Made by a program: the position numbers and the translations under genes
Notes under the pieces: generated by a model
Seen by the model: the letters and a program-made list of their open reading frames with translations, nothing else
Databases searched by the model: none
What the model was told of the DNA's origin: nothing
Assembly (NCBI GenBank): GCA_009801085.1
Contig: VNWV01000005.1
Location: 2,294,001 to 2,358,000, forward strand
Origin: Lasiodiplodia sp. COLG20
Lineage: Eukaryota; Ascomycota; Dothideomycetes; Botryosphaeriales; Botryosphaeriaceae
Reading direction: 5' to 3'
DNA length: 64,000 nucleotides
Shown: in pieces, positions 42,504 through 54,004 of the stretch
Position numbering within the stretch: the stretch's first letter is position 1
Layout: each line of letters begins with the position of its first letter

Positions 42504-45500
42504 ATGGCTCGCCGTCTTGGGAACCCGTTCGCCTTCACCCCGAACCCCGTGACTTTCTTCGTCTCTGCCATCTATCTGGCCGTCGTCGCCTCGCTGCTCG
42601 TCGTCCACCATGTCGTCCCGCCCGCCCCGAAGAACGACGTCCCCGTCAAGGGCATCAACCTGACCGAGTCGTGGCGAGATCTGCAGTATCTGGCCGGCGG
42701 CTTCCACCCCTACAACTCGCGTAGGAACGACGACGTCCGCAATTGGCTCCTGGTCCGCATCGAGCAAATCCTGGAACGGAATGGCGCCAAATACTCCACC
42801 AAGGGCTTCCACGCCACCAAGGGCTCCCCCGTCGTCGTCTACAACGACATGGTCTCCAATGTCACCTTTTCCAGCTCCAACACCAGCATCTACTTCGAGG
42901 GCACCAATGTCATGGTCTACATCCGCGGCTCCGATGATGTGCCCGACGACGTCGAGAACTCCGGTGTTGGCGGCGTGCTTGTGAATGCTCATTACGACAG
43001 CGTTTCCACCGGCTTTGGTGCAACCGATGATGGCGTTGGCGTCGTCACCGTTCTGCAGCTGATCTCCTACTTCACCACCCAGGGCAACCAGCCCAGGAAA
43101 GGAATCGTGGCCCTTCTCAACAACGGCGAGGAGGATTGGTTGAACGGTGCCAAAGCCTTCACCCAGCACCCGCTGTCTTTCTTCCCCCACACTTTTCTGA
43201 ACCTTGAAGGTGCTGGTGCCGGCGGCCGCGCCACTCTTTTCCGCAGCACCGACACCGAGGTCACTCGTTTCTACAAGAAAGCCAAGAATCCCTTTGGGAG
43301 CGTCATCTCCGCCGACGGCTTCAAGAGGGGCCTTATTCGCAGCGGCACTGATTACTCCATCTTCACTGCCGACATGAATCTGCGCGGCCTCGATGTTGCC
43401 TTTATGGAACCCAGAGCTCAGTACCACACTGTCGAGGATGCTGCTCGGGACACATCCCTTGATTCCGTGTGGCACATGCTCTCCGGCGCGCTTGAGACAA
43501 TGAAAAGTCTCACCTCTTACACTGGGACTGAATTCGAAGGCGGACCAGACGGCACTGGACGAGGATCAAACGGCGTCTGGTTCGATCTCTTCGGCGAGGT
43601 TTTGGCCATCTTCGAACTCCACACGCTCTTCGCCTTCTCTGTAACATTACTTGTCGTCACGCCTTTGGTCTTCATTGGGCTTACCGCAATCTTGGTCAGC
43701 ATGGATAAGTGGTACCTCTTCGCAAGAAAAAAGTATCTCCATTCGTCAGATGATGACGATGCATACCCACTGTACGGATGGCGGGGCTTCTTCCGCTTTC
43801 CTGTTGCATTCGTCGTGGCTACAGCTGCCGTTGTCGGCCTGGCGTACCTAGTTACGAAAGTTAATCCTAATATCGTGTACAGCAGTCAATATTCTGTCTG
43901 GAGGTATGCTCATCTTCTCGTCTCAGAATATCTTTCAACCCCCTCCTTGTGCACAAAGCCGCTGACGAAGTCATAGTATGATGCTTTCTGCATTCCTCTG
44001 TATTACCTGGTTCGTCCTCCGTGGTGCAGCTGCCATGCGGCCTTCGGCACTTACCCGGATCTACGGACTACTTTGGATCTACGCCGGTGCTTTCATCCTC
44101 TTGATTCTTGCAACTGTCGCCGAGAATAATTTCAACTTGGCAGGCATTTACTTCATTGTAATTTATTTTGCCTCGGCCTTCTTCGCGCTCCTAATTTCCT
44201 ACCTGGAGCTCTTCTCCCTGCCGAAGAAAAAGGCCTATGTCCAACATATTTCAGAAATCGCCGACAGCCCCGGCAGCCGCACTCCAGGAAGCATCAGGAC
44301 TTCTCTTACGCCTACCTCTAGCCGGCCACTCACAGCTGCCACCGCAGTAGCAGATCCTGCAGCGCACCACAAGGCCAGGGAAGATCGCCGGAACAGTAAC
44401 GAAGATGATGACGCAACGGAAACGACTTCTCTTTTGCGGAGTGAGCAACATCCCCGAACTTTCAGCCGCGGTTACGGCAGTAGACACGGCAGCAGACGTG
44501 CCTCTCTTGATGCACGCTCTGTCCTCTCCATTTCGACCAACAGACGGCGCCCCCTTCACCCCGAGCCTAGTTTTCCTGGAGAGCAAGCCTGGAGTGGCAA
44601 GCTGCCCCGTTGGACTTGGCTGCTGCAGTTGCTTCTGCTGGCGCCAATCAATATCATCCTTGTTGGACAGGTTGCCCTACTCATTACTAGTGCTCTTCAC
44701 CAAACCCTCGCAGATGGTTCTTCAGCTCTGACAGTGTACCTCCTCATCGCTGTCTTTGCCGTCCTCCTCCTTGTTCCCGCCCTTCCGTTCCTCCACCGCT
44801 TTTCGGTCCGCATCCCCACTTTCCTGTTCCTCGTTTTCGTGGGAACCCTTATTTACAACCTCGTCGCCTTCCCTTTCAGTCCGGCGAACAAGCTCAAGGT
44901 CTACTTCATCCAACGCGTCGACCTCGACACAGGCATCAACGAAGCCTCTCTCACCGGCCTCGACGGCTTTGTCCAGCCCATCATCGCGCAATTGCCCTCA
45001 GCTGCCGGTCAGCACATCACATGCGGCCCGCCCGACACAGCCAGCCGTGCTGGCCTCATTAAATGCTCTTGGAATGGTCTCACCCCGCTCGTGGTCCCGC
45101 GCGACGGTCATTCCAAGCACCCCGTGCCACCAGGCGAAGATCTGAAGTACCTCTCCAGCTGGGTCACGTTTAACGCCAGCCGCACGACGCTCGATGAAGG
45201 GGACGAAGCGATGATTGACTCGACCGTCGCGCCCAACACAGCGACTATCGATGTCGTCGGCCGAAACACGCGCGCCTGCCGCCTCTTCTTTGACCCACCC
45301 GTCACCGACCTGCGGGTGCGCAATGCTGGTGAAAACCAGAACAACCGTTACCCGCGCACCGGCCCCGCCGGCGCTAACGAGCTCCGGCTATGGAGTCGCG
45401 ATTGGGAGCAGCCCTTCACTGTCGATATTGGCTGGGATGCCAACGACCAGAATGGCAGCCACTGCGGGCGCAGGCGGTGTCGCAACCACCACAGCGACGA

Positions 45501-45681
45501 TGATGAGAACGGGGATCGATTTAGGGGCTTGGATGGCAAGGCACAGTGCATCTGGAGCGATGCGAATGAGCCAGGCGTGATACCTGCACTTGATGAGATC
45601 AGGGCAAACATACCGAGGTGGGCAATCGTGAGTAAGTTGGCCGATGGCTTGGTGGAGGGGACAAAGAGCTTTGCGCTCTAA
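42504..45681 (+). CDS. PFF1: Vacuolar membrane protease Pff1 (M28 family)
   Basis: A multi-spanning zinc metallopeptidase of the vacuolar membrane. Two exons (42504-43903 and 43977-45681) are joined by a 73-bp intron in phase 2, giving 1034 residues. An N-terminal anchor (VTFFVSAIYLAVVASLLVV) is followed by the lumenal M28 domain. Metal and catalytic residues are visible: His163 and Asp165 in NAHYDSVSTGFGATDDG, Asp175 in the same stretch, the Glu pair in LLNNGEEDW, the Glu of FLNLEGAGAGG, and the His of AQYHTVEDA. Then come about eight membrane segments with a Ser/Arg-rich cytosolic loop (about residues 560-650), and a lumenal C-terminal domain typical of Pff1. Length fits the family (about 950-1050). 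All key residues are present. Confidence 0.95.
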
Positions 45682-48600
45682 GCAACCTCAGAGACGAATG
45701 GAAATGACGTATGCATTGTGACGAACAAAAGGGTATGATGGGTCGGTAAAATATTCATGGAACAGTGGTAATGGAAGGAGAGACGAACGACCTAGCAATC
45801 TCCCTTCCTCTTCCTTTTTTCTTTCTTTCCTTTTCTTCCTTTTCACTGTCCCATTTTCCGATTATTCGGACGGGTATTTGGCCCATTGCCGGGGACGCTT
45901 TTTTTTCCTGTCCGTGTATTTCTGTGATTATTTTCGCAGTTTATGCTTAAGAGGCGTTCTTATCTGGGCTTGTATTTTCGGGCGGCTGTGTTTATACATC
46001 TCCTTTTGCTCTTCCTTTTCATTCCCCTTGCCGGGGACCGCCTTGGCTTTTGTATGATGAGATCGGTTATGAGTATCGTTGAAATGAGAGAATCATGTTG
46101 AATCATTTATACTTGTTCACATGACTGTGTTCCAACTCATGATATACCATATTGGTTTCATCTACCACCCGTCATGCCTTATCAGAGATAACGAGGAAAC
46201 TAGCTGGGTTTCAAAATCTAGTCGTCGTCCGCTCCGATAGTACATATTTTATGTAACACCATTCCTCGGCCAAGTTCTGGATCAGCTTCCAAGGAACCAA
46301 TACCGCGCTAAAACACGAAGCGCATGTTCTGGCCATGATGCTGGACAGAACGCTTGAATGATCACGAGAGAATATGGTACAACAGAAGAAGCAAGGTTCG
46401 AAAGATCATGTGTATGTGGGTGCGGGGCAGTTGCTGCAAAGGGTGAAAGTTTAAACGTCGTTGTGAGACGTCGACGAGCAGGTAAGCAGCAGTTCCCGTG
46501 TCTACTCCTCCTCTCATTTCATTCGTCCCCGCAGACATAGAACAACCATCATCTCGAGACGTCCTCTCTCCGCATTCCCGAGTCTTGTACTTCCTCAGCT
46601 CGCACAAAGCAGCCACAAGAAGATTCACTCACGCTTTCCGCCCCGCTTTGCTGCATTATCCAAGCGAACCCACCTCCACCACCGCCCTATATCCCCCACC
46701 CACCCGTCAAGATGTAGGGCGAGCTCCGATGATTGGAAAGCCGGAAGCCGCCCGAAGTCGCGTGACCGATTCTCCATGCGGCCTGCCGCTTTTCCCCGTG
46801 AAACAAAACACGGCACACACATGCACGTTGCGCAACCCACACCACACGTACATATATTCCCGCAAGCCACACTTTCTCACGCACCCACATCTCTTCCTTC
46901 CCGTACCTCCCACACCATGACCGCACATGCGTGTGACACACACCCCCACAGCACCACCCACAAGCGCTCAATCCAAGCCATCCTCCCCCCAATCCCGGGC
47001 CGACTTCAGGCTATTGGGCGCTTCATTCCTCCCGCCCTTTCAGTCGTGCGTGCGTGTGTCGGCGCTTACGTCCCATCCCCTCACTTGCGCCGGGAGAGGC
47101 GTTTCTTTCCGCATGAAACAGTCTTTGACGGTTGGGGGCCGCCGAGGCTGAAAAGCGAGACATGTGTGCCCTAATCTCTCCTGCGGGTCACCTTTTCTCT
47201 GTGTCACCCACCACTACTCAAAAAAGAAAAAAGAAAAAAAAAAAACTATCGCAACTTCCGCATTCTGAGTACAAGTCCCGGGGCGTTCTTGCATGTGCGC
47301 GCTTACTTTACCCACGCAGATGCGTGTGGAAAAAAAGGAGAGAACCAAGAATAATTCGGTTCCTTTCGCCCCGCCTAAGCGCGTCTCCATCAAGGCATCG
47401 GGATGCTGCTTTGGAACTCTGACTGGTCGACAGTTGTCCTCCCAACTTTTCCTTCAGCCTTGTTTTTGTGTGTGATAGGCAACAACTCATTCTGCCGCCG
47501 CCCCCCTCGCCTCGGCGATTATACGCGTCTGCGCATCATCGAAGGCATTGGACGAGCTGGTCGATTTTGTGTGTAAGAGTCATCCTGATTTATTCTCACC
47601 CACGGCAATGGTTGCCCTGCAGGAGCTGCTGTGGCTCGCTTGCTGACCGGTTGGAGGAGGGCTGCACAAACAAGGCTAGGGGGGCGTCAGAGAGAGAAGA
47701 AACTGCAACAACATGCATGCATGCACGTCGGAGGCAAAATTGGAAATCTTTTTGCTGCACAACAGATTGACCGGTAGTATGTGTGCATCTACAAGGCTGA
47801 AGGAGTCATACGCAGCCACCGTTCCCTGTGATGAGGCTCTCGCACTGCTGCGTGTTCGACGTACTCAGCCTCAAACCAAATGGTGGGAGCTATTCCCGAC
47901 TGGTGAATCTTTGTAGCTCATGGAAACTTCAATTTCATCTCACTACGACCACTACGCCTTGTGTGCATCTTCGCATAGTGCCTTCCTTTCCGACCCGCGG
48001 TAAATAGTACTAGGAGCAACGAAGCTTGCAAATAACGGAAAGTTGTACGAACGTACTGCCAGATGCTCAGGTCCAGCTTTAGCAATTCGACCAAACAGCG
48101 AGGGTATATGATCCACTGCGCATCCCTTGTTTCCCAAACAGCCAGGCCTCCCTAACGAGAGGAAAAAATCGTGATGATAATAGCACCTTAGAGAAAACAG
48201 CCGACAAACAGTCAAGCATACCGAAACACGAACTGACCTGAAAATAAGCCGGAAAGAAACGTGGAAAATATAGTTCAAAGACAGAGAGCCGTGAACTCCA
48301 CTTTTCATTCGAAAAAAATCGTAGGCGGGGGGTGGTCGCATATACAAGGATCCCACTTTGTATGTACTGAGCAGAAGAAGAAGGGGGAAATAGAACTACT
48401 TCCGCATCAAATCGTGGCTCGTCAATAAAGTTGATTCGCCTGAAATAGTAGGAGTTCCGCGACGGAGAAGGGCGCGGGAAACGAAGTAGAGAACCCAGAC
48501 CGAGAAATGGGCAGTTGCACAAAAGCGAAAGATAAAAAAAAATAGTACGCTGCGGGTGTGCATGCGTACTGGTCATTTACACCGAGGACTCCCTTTGCCG

Positions 48601-48990
48601 CCGTTTCCCCAGAATTCATGCGTTTCGTTGTACAGGCCGTTTGAACTGTTCGATACGAGACAGCCGCCTTGACATATGAAAACGTTCAAAAAAAAAAAAA
48701 AAAAAAAAACTGAAATCACGACTTCCCTGCCGAAGATTCCTCTTACCCCATGCATTTCGCCTGAACGATCCGAAACCGCCAATATTTATTCGTGCAATGT
48801 ATACCAGAAAAAAGTCGTGCCGATCATTAAACGCGAGTCGAAGACGATCGAATCCGAGCCGGTGAGCATCAACAGATTTAGAAAGAGCAAAACTTGAAAG
48901 CCAGCCCCTCTAGAAGCAAACGAATCCCCTTGACTTACTATCCCCTCTTCTCTATTCTCGCAACGCAGCCTGAAACAGTGCAAATGGCCG
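45682..48990. other. Long convergent intergenic region, no gene recognised
   Basis: 3.3 kb between the 3' ends of PFF1 (+) and the J-domain gene (-), where two short 3' regions would normally suffice. The + strand has long C/T-rich tracts (46480-47060), an A run at about 47239-47247 and another at 48690-48709, and an isolated ATGTAG start-stop. Open frames on both strands are short, overlapping and rich in His/Pro/Ser or Cys without a domain. I cannot support a gene here. A non-coding RNA or a poorly conserved multi-exon gene remains possible. Confidence 0.45.
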
Positions 48991-51120
48991 CTACATGACT
49001 GTCTGTCCACGAGCCATAGGAGGTCGGGGCACCTCTACGTTGGGAAAGGCATATGCGCTCCTTTCGCGGGCGCCCCGAGGAGCGTAACGAATGTCGGCCT
49101 CGGTGAATTTACGAGCGTACTGAACATCCTGGGCGGTGTAGCTGTCGCCACGCCTCATCCCGGGGCGGACAGTGGGAATCTCGTCCCGACGCAACGGCGT
49201 CCCAGCATGTTTCGGGATCTCGGCGTAGAGGGCGCCTGAGCGACTGCTGCGCTCGTAACCACGATCATCATGCGACTGTCCACGCGCATAATCGGGGGAG
49301 CCGTAGGTGCGACTGCGACCACGCTCGTAGACATCCTTCTGGGGCGATCGACCCGATGGAACTTGTTGCGTGGTTGCGCGTGACAGGTGTGGCCTGCGCG
49401 TTTCGGTCTCGACGGGGTACGTGTAGCGAGCGGTCTTCTCCTGCTGCATGGTGCGGGCGCTAGCCATCCTTTCGCGGCCACTGTCGTCACTGTCACGCTC
49501 AGGGTGCCTTTCGCCGATTGGAGAACGGCTAACGGGCTTGCGGGTAATCCGCTCGCTGCTGCTTGTCGGCTCAACAGTGACAGTGTTGTAGACATCATCA
49601 TCCGTCGTCACTGCAACGCCGCCATCAGCGCCATACCGGTACGCAGTCCTCGTCATTCGAGATGCGGCGGCAGTTCGGCTTTCCTTCTCTTTTTCCCTGT
49701 CAGAGATAGAAGGCGTGCTGGGCGATGAGTAGCCAGAGTCGTGCATAGGGTGCCTTGGAGCCTCAGCGCGCATATCGGTACGCTGCTTGGATGTGTTGGC
49801 CTTGGACTTCTCCTCGTGGCGCGCAACTTTCGTGGCGGGCATTGTCTCAGCCCGGCGCATCTTGGGTGGTGTCTGAGTTTCGTCTCTTTCCCTGCGCACG
49901 TCGTACGAATCAACGGTCGCAGATCGCTGAGCCTCGCCGCGCAGCGTTTGCTTTAGGGTAGCGGGCGAAGAGTCAGCCTTGTCAAGTGTAGGTCTTCTCG
50001 GATCCTCATCGTACTCGGCTTCAGCGGATCGCGTCGGCTTCCGCGACTTGTCCCGGCTACCGTGTCCGTGCCTGAATCCTGAAAGGATCCACGGTTCTTT
50101 CGAAGCCGACCGTTTGGACGAGCTCTTCTCCTTCGGCCGGACCTGGGCATACTTTGTTGAGCGGCTCGCCGAAGTGCGGACTGGAGCATCATCTGGCGGA
50201 ACAGATGTACCGCGATGATGTTTTGACATGTACTCCTTTGCTGCCGCGTCTTGGTCCATGTACTTCCTCTCGTACGAATCAGTCTCAGGCCGACGACTTG
50301 TTGATCTGCGAGAGGTTTCCCTTCCGCGAGCAGCGCGTTCCCGCTCTCTCTCTCTAGCCAGCTCATCGTCCCGGCGCGCGGCTGCCTCGGCCTGTCTCCT
50401 GAACATCTCTTTCTCGCGTTGTTTCCGGTCATCGTCTTCGGCAGCTTGACGCAGAGCCTCTTTTCTCCTCCTATCTTCCTGGCGATAACGCTCATCGGAA
50501 TCGCTGTCATTGTAAACGGGTACGAATTTCTCTGTGCGTTCCCTCCTCTTGGTCTGATCCCGGGACTTTGCGCTGCTGTTGGTGGTCACGAAGATGTTGA
50601 AGGCGCTGGGACGACGCGATGACGACTCTTCCCGGCCGCGACTATACACATACTGGTGCTTGGTACTCCGGGACTTGACGCGAGGCGGCTCGTCGTAGCG
50701 GTCATCGTCGTCGTAGGCGGCGCGTGTTCTTGATTCCTCGTAAGCTCTAGGCGTGGGGCGGGTGGCGTAGGTGGTGCCCGAAGGCGATCTGATGTCGTAG
50801 TTCGCAGCAGGAGATGGACGGGCCGTGTCGGCCTTGGCAGCACCTCTCGCCTGCTGCCTTTCCATGGCCTCCTTCCGCAGCTCAGCGAGGCGGATCTGAG
50901 CATCGTAGCGTTCCCGCTTGTCGTCGTCACCGAGGATTTCGTAGGCTTGCTGGATCTTGTGGAACTCTGCGCCCTTCTCGGCCTTCTGTGCAGGGTCGGG
51001 GAACTTGTCAGGATGCGTCTTCAGCACCAGCTTGCGGTAGGCGGTCTTGATGGCGGTCGAGTCGGCATCTTTGGAGAGGCCGAGGGCGGCATATGGATCG
51101 GGAGGTAATGGAGAGCCCAT
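48991..51120 (-). CDS. J-domain (DnaJ/Hsp40 class C) protein with disordered tail
   Basis: A single-exon gene. The start at 51120 (MGSPLPPDPYAALGL) gives 709 residues; an ATG six codons upstream (51138) would give 715 and cannot be excluded. The N-terminal J domain is complete: DPYAALGLSKDADSTAIKTA, YRKLVLKTHPDKFPD with the HPD triad that stimulates Hsp70, then FHKIQQAYEILGDDDKRERYD. The rest is disordered, very rich in Arg, Ser, Glu and Asp, with short helices (EALRQAAEDDDRKQREKEMF). No zinc finger, membrane segment or TPR is present, so the partner is unknown. Fungal genomes carry similar long-tailed class C J-proteins. Confidence 0.88.
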   Translation of the reverse strand: MGSPLPPDPYAALGLSKDADSTAIKTAYRKLVLKTHPDKFPDPAQKAEKGAEFHKIQQAYEILGDDDKRERYDAQIRLAELRKEAMERQQARGAAKADTARPSPAANYDIRSPSGTTYATRPTPRAYEESRTRAAYDDDDRYDEPPRVKSRSTKHQYVYSRGREESSSRRPSAFNIFVTTNSSAKSRDQTKRRERTEKFVPVYNDSDSDERYRQEDRRRKEALRQAAEDDDRKQREKEMFRRQAEAAARRDDELARERERERAARGRETSRRSTSRRPETDSYERKYMDQDAAAKEYMSKHHRGTSVPPDDAPVRTSASRSTKYAQVRPKEKSSSKRSASKEPWILSGFRHGHGSRDKSRKPTRSAEAEYDEDPRRPTLDKADSSPATLKQTLRGEAQRSATVDSYDVRRERDETQTPPKMRRAETMPATKVARHEEKSKANTSKQRTDMRAEAPRHPMHDSGYSSPSTPSISDREKEKESRTAAASRMTRTAYRYGADGGVAVTTDDDVYNTVTVEPTSSSERITRKPVSRSPIGERHPERDSDDSGRERMASARTMQQEKTARYTYPVETETRRPHLSRATTQQVPSGRSPQKDVYERGRSRTYGSPDYARGQSHDDRGYERSSRSGALYAEIPKHAGTPLRRDEIPTVRPGMRRGDSYTAQDVQYARKFTEADIRYAPRGARERSAYAFPNVEVPRPPMARGQTVM

Positions 51121-51138
51121 GGCGACTATTGGCTGCAA

Positions 51139-52478
51139 GGGGCTCGTGCGGTGGTGCGTGGAGGAATTGCAGACAAAGTGCAGCGGCTAAAGCAAAGGAA
51201 TGAATATGATAGCATTAGGTGGTGTCGGGAGCGGATGACGGCCCAGCGTCAGTATGCGGGCGTTGACGGGTGTGGTCAGTGGTGAGGGCGCGGGCCCCGG
51301 GTTGTAAGGAGATCGTGGAGAGACCTGTGCCCCTGGTCTGGCTGCCGATTGTCGCCCCACGAGATGCGCGCGAATCAGTGGGTGCGAGTCGGATGTGGTG
51401 GACGCAGGTAGGACGTGGCGAACGCGCAGGCTTTGTTAGGCTTGGTGAGGAAGCAAACGGAGTGGCCGTGGCAGGAACGAGGCTTAGCCCAGGCGCGGAA
51501 TGCAGGATCGGAGCGGTGAGGTGCGTGCTGCGACTACGTCAATCGCGACGGCGGCGCTCCGCACTAACAGGGCTAAATGCTCCAGGCACGCGGCTGCCAG
51601 CAGTTTGTAGAAGGAGCAAGTGGCGGGGTGAGAGCGGGCGCTCGACAAAGGCACGGCGGGTGGCACTGCGGGCGCGCAAAAACCGTGTGGCCCTGGGCTG
51701 CTTATTGATGCTCAGCAACATCCAGGCGTCATTGGCTTTTGCAGCGTGCAAGATCCTCGTGCACTGCGTCCGATCACGCCTCGCGTCCAGCCCGGGCCCT
51801 CACTCGCCCACTCGCATCTGCCCCCAGCCCACTCGCCGGCCAAGCGCATCGTGACCCGTCCAGCGACAAGCAGCCAAATCACAGCCAGCCCGCGGGTGTC
51901 GCGGCCGCCGCGGCGGTTAACACAGCGCCCGGCCAATCGCCGCGCTTGCCCCCCTCGTAGCCGGCCCTCCCGCGGCCGGCCTTCGCTGCGCCCTCGGTCG
52001 CATCCACCAGGTCGCACGCTTCTGGAAATGTACCACTTTCATTACGGATCCGCGGGGAACAACGTGGTGTGACAGGCAACCTGCCAGCGCCAACCTCGCC
52101 ATTCAGGTCCCGCCCACGGCCCACGGCCATGGGGCTGCAGGATTGCGCGCTGCAGCCGGCCACTCCAGGCGCTGCCATTCCGGCGGATCTAGGCAAGATC
52201 TCCTACTGATCGCCCTGTCCAACACTCTCAAATCCCTCACCCAACCCGCGCCCTCGATCCGTTCCGTACTCCGGCCCCCATGACCCTGCCGGCCGTCAGG
52301 GATCGCCTTGCTGAGCTGGACCGGCACTACTGCTGCGGGGCGCGCAATGGGATCCAATCGATAAGGCGGCGTCTAGCCGCTTGCGGGCACGTGGGACTCC
52401 TTACGTGTGCTGCCATGATTGCTGGTGCAGGCTTCGGGAAGCCGCTTGAAGCTGTACCCATTGTGGGCCATGATGAAC
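51139..52478. other. Intergenic, promoter of the J-domain gene
   Basis: 1.34 kb between two minus-strand genes. GC-rich around 51750-52200, which gives overlapping open frames (for example 51270-51854 +) without domain features. No repeat or RNA gene is seen. Confidence 0.5.
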
Positions 52479-53690
52479 TCACGGTACATGACCGCTCGGC
52501 CCTGGTGCGACGCGAAGCTCTCCCGGCCGCACGGGTAAGTCGATGTCGACGACGATCGGCTTGTTGAAACGCTTCGGTCCGCTGTTTCCGTAGTAGCTCT
52601 TCGCCATTATGGCCGCGTTTACGATGCACGTCTCTCGCCTGCCCGGCCTGTGCAAGCGAGAAATGAGCTGTTCGCCGTTTTGAGCTGTCGCAATCGCCGT
52701 CGGAGGCTGGAACGGTCTGAAAGCGCTCTCGACGAGGCGGTTGGCAAGAATGACATCAGGCCGTGACGAGGCTGTCTGATGAACTGTCGAGCCTGCGAAC
52801 GACACGCTGTTGGACACGACGGGGCTGGTGTGGTCGAGGTCGTTGTCTATTGGGCTGCCTCCCCTCACGCTGAGGTCCACGAGCGACTGCTTGTTGCTGC
52901 CTGTCCCCGGGTCTGTCCAAATGTCCGTCCGCTCTTCGACCACGCCTGCCATTGGCACGTCGATCTTCCAGCGGACGCGTTCAGATCCTCTCCCTTCATG
53001 CCGATGCCCGCACACATGCAGACCAGGGCGTATGCGCATAAGAGCCTCTCGCAAGGCTCTACAGCCATCTGCAAGGCCCTTGGAGTTGGTGTCACAATGG
53101 AATTGCGGGGGAGCATGGGTGATCAACACATCCGTGTCCAACGGGATCGCGTCCCACCACCTGGCTCCGTCTTCACGATTGTACTGGAAGGCCCACTTGC
53201 CGCATTCCGGCGAGTACGGACTGCCGAACACATTGAAATAGGTGCGTGGCCCGGCAGGGGCTGTCAATTGTATGGTGCGAGCCTCGTGCGCAAGGTAGGT
53301 TATTGTTGGGGATGATTCTAGAAGCTGGGCGCATTCACTGGGATTCTGGGGAAGCTGATTGTGGAAAGATGCGCCGTGCTGATGGTAGAATGCCTCGTCG
53401 AGGGTAACGTCGTGGTTTCCTGCACAGATTAGCTGATGCCTTGGCAGAGACGCAGCGAGAAGCATACCAGCCACCACGAGCTTGATCTCGAAATCGGCGT
53501 TCTCCAGCCATGTGACGGTCTTGCGAAGCTCTGAGATGCTGCCCTGATTGGTGAGATCGCCCGCATGGATAAGCACGTCCCCTTTGGGCAGCTTGGGCGT
53601 CTGGTTGTGCGTGTCAGAGACGCAGACGAAACGCGTCCTGCGGAGGCTGCGCTCGGAAGTCATACGGGGCGCCCGCGGCCTCTCAGACAA
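52479..53690 (-). CDS. Calcineurin-like metallophosphoesterase
   Basis: A dinuclear-metal phosphoesterase of the type found in MPPED1/2-like and many fungal proteins; substrate unknown. Two exons: 53690-53468 and 53419-52479, 387 residues. The 48-bp intron has GTATGC...GCAG ends, is a multiple of three and free of stops. Splicing is required because it joins VVAG to NHDVTLD and so restores the GNHD metal motif. Other ligands: VCVSDTHNQ (D and H), LIHAGDLTN (D), LITHAPPQFH, and VCGHRHEGRG (GHxH). The start could also be ATG 53663 (MTSERS). About 130 residues after the last motif are unlike known domains (MAKSYYGNSGPKRFNKP near the end). Confidence 0.88.
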   Translation of the reverse strand: MSERPRAPRMTSERSLRRTRFVCVSDTHNQTPKLPKGDVLIHAGDLTNQGSISELRKTVTWLENADFEIKLVVAGMLLAASLPRHQLICAGNHDVTLDEAFYHQHGASFHNQLPQNPSECAQLLESSPTITYLAHEARTIQLTAPAGPRTYFNVFGSPYSPECGKWAFQYNREDGARWWDAIPLDTDVLITHAPPQFHCDTNSKGLADGCRALREALMRIRPGLHVCGHRHEGRGSERVRWKIDVPMAGVVEERTDIWTDPGTGSNKQSLVDLSVRGGSPIDNDLDHTSPVVSNSVSFAGSTVHQTASSRPDVILANRLVESAFRPFQPPTAIATAQNGEQLISRLHRPGRRETCIVNAAIMAKSYYGNSGPKRFNKPIVVDIDLPVRPGELRVAPGPSGHVP

Positions 53691-54004
53691 GGCGATATAG
53701 ACACAGGAGGAGGGGCTGTTGCTGCAGCTCGGGTCGCGTGGTTGTCGGCAACTGAAGGAAGAAGCGTCGGCCCTGACGTCGAGCGCAGAGGCCGGACCGC
53801 GCCCTCGCCGCTTTTCCCCGCAACGCCGTGCCCCAACGCGCGCCCGTCACGGAAACTTATCCGGGGATGGCGTGGAGTTCAATCGCTGTTTGCTGCACCG
53901 AAGCCGGGCCCCGCTGGCCTGATGCGGCTCGAGCTGCCGGCTGCCGACGGGCTTCAAAGTCTTCAAGACAGCCGCATTGCCATTGATTGTCCGAACCAAC
54001 AACC
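53691..54004. promoter_or_regulatory. Short bidirectional promoter (phosphoesterase/dehydratase)
   Basis: Only 314 bp separate the starts of two divergent genes, so their regulatory sequences must overlap. I see no TATA box; the stretch is GC-rich. Confidence 0.55.

Noticed and set aside
46498..47174. Possible His/Pro-rich small protein genes in the 3.3-kb gap
   Set aside because: Frames follow C/T-rich tracts only and lack any stable coding pattern; kept as an unexplained region rather than a gene.
51270..51854. 194-residue open frame on the + strand
   Set aside because: Arg/Ala-rich, GC-driven, no domain, in a promoter region with overlapping frames on both strands.
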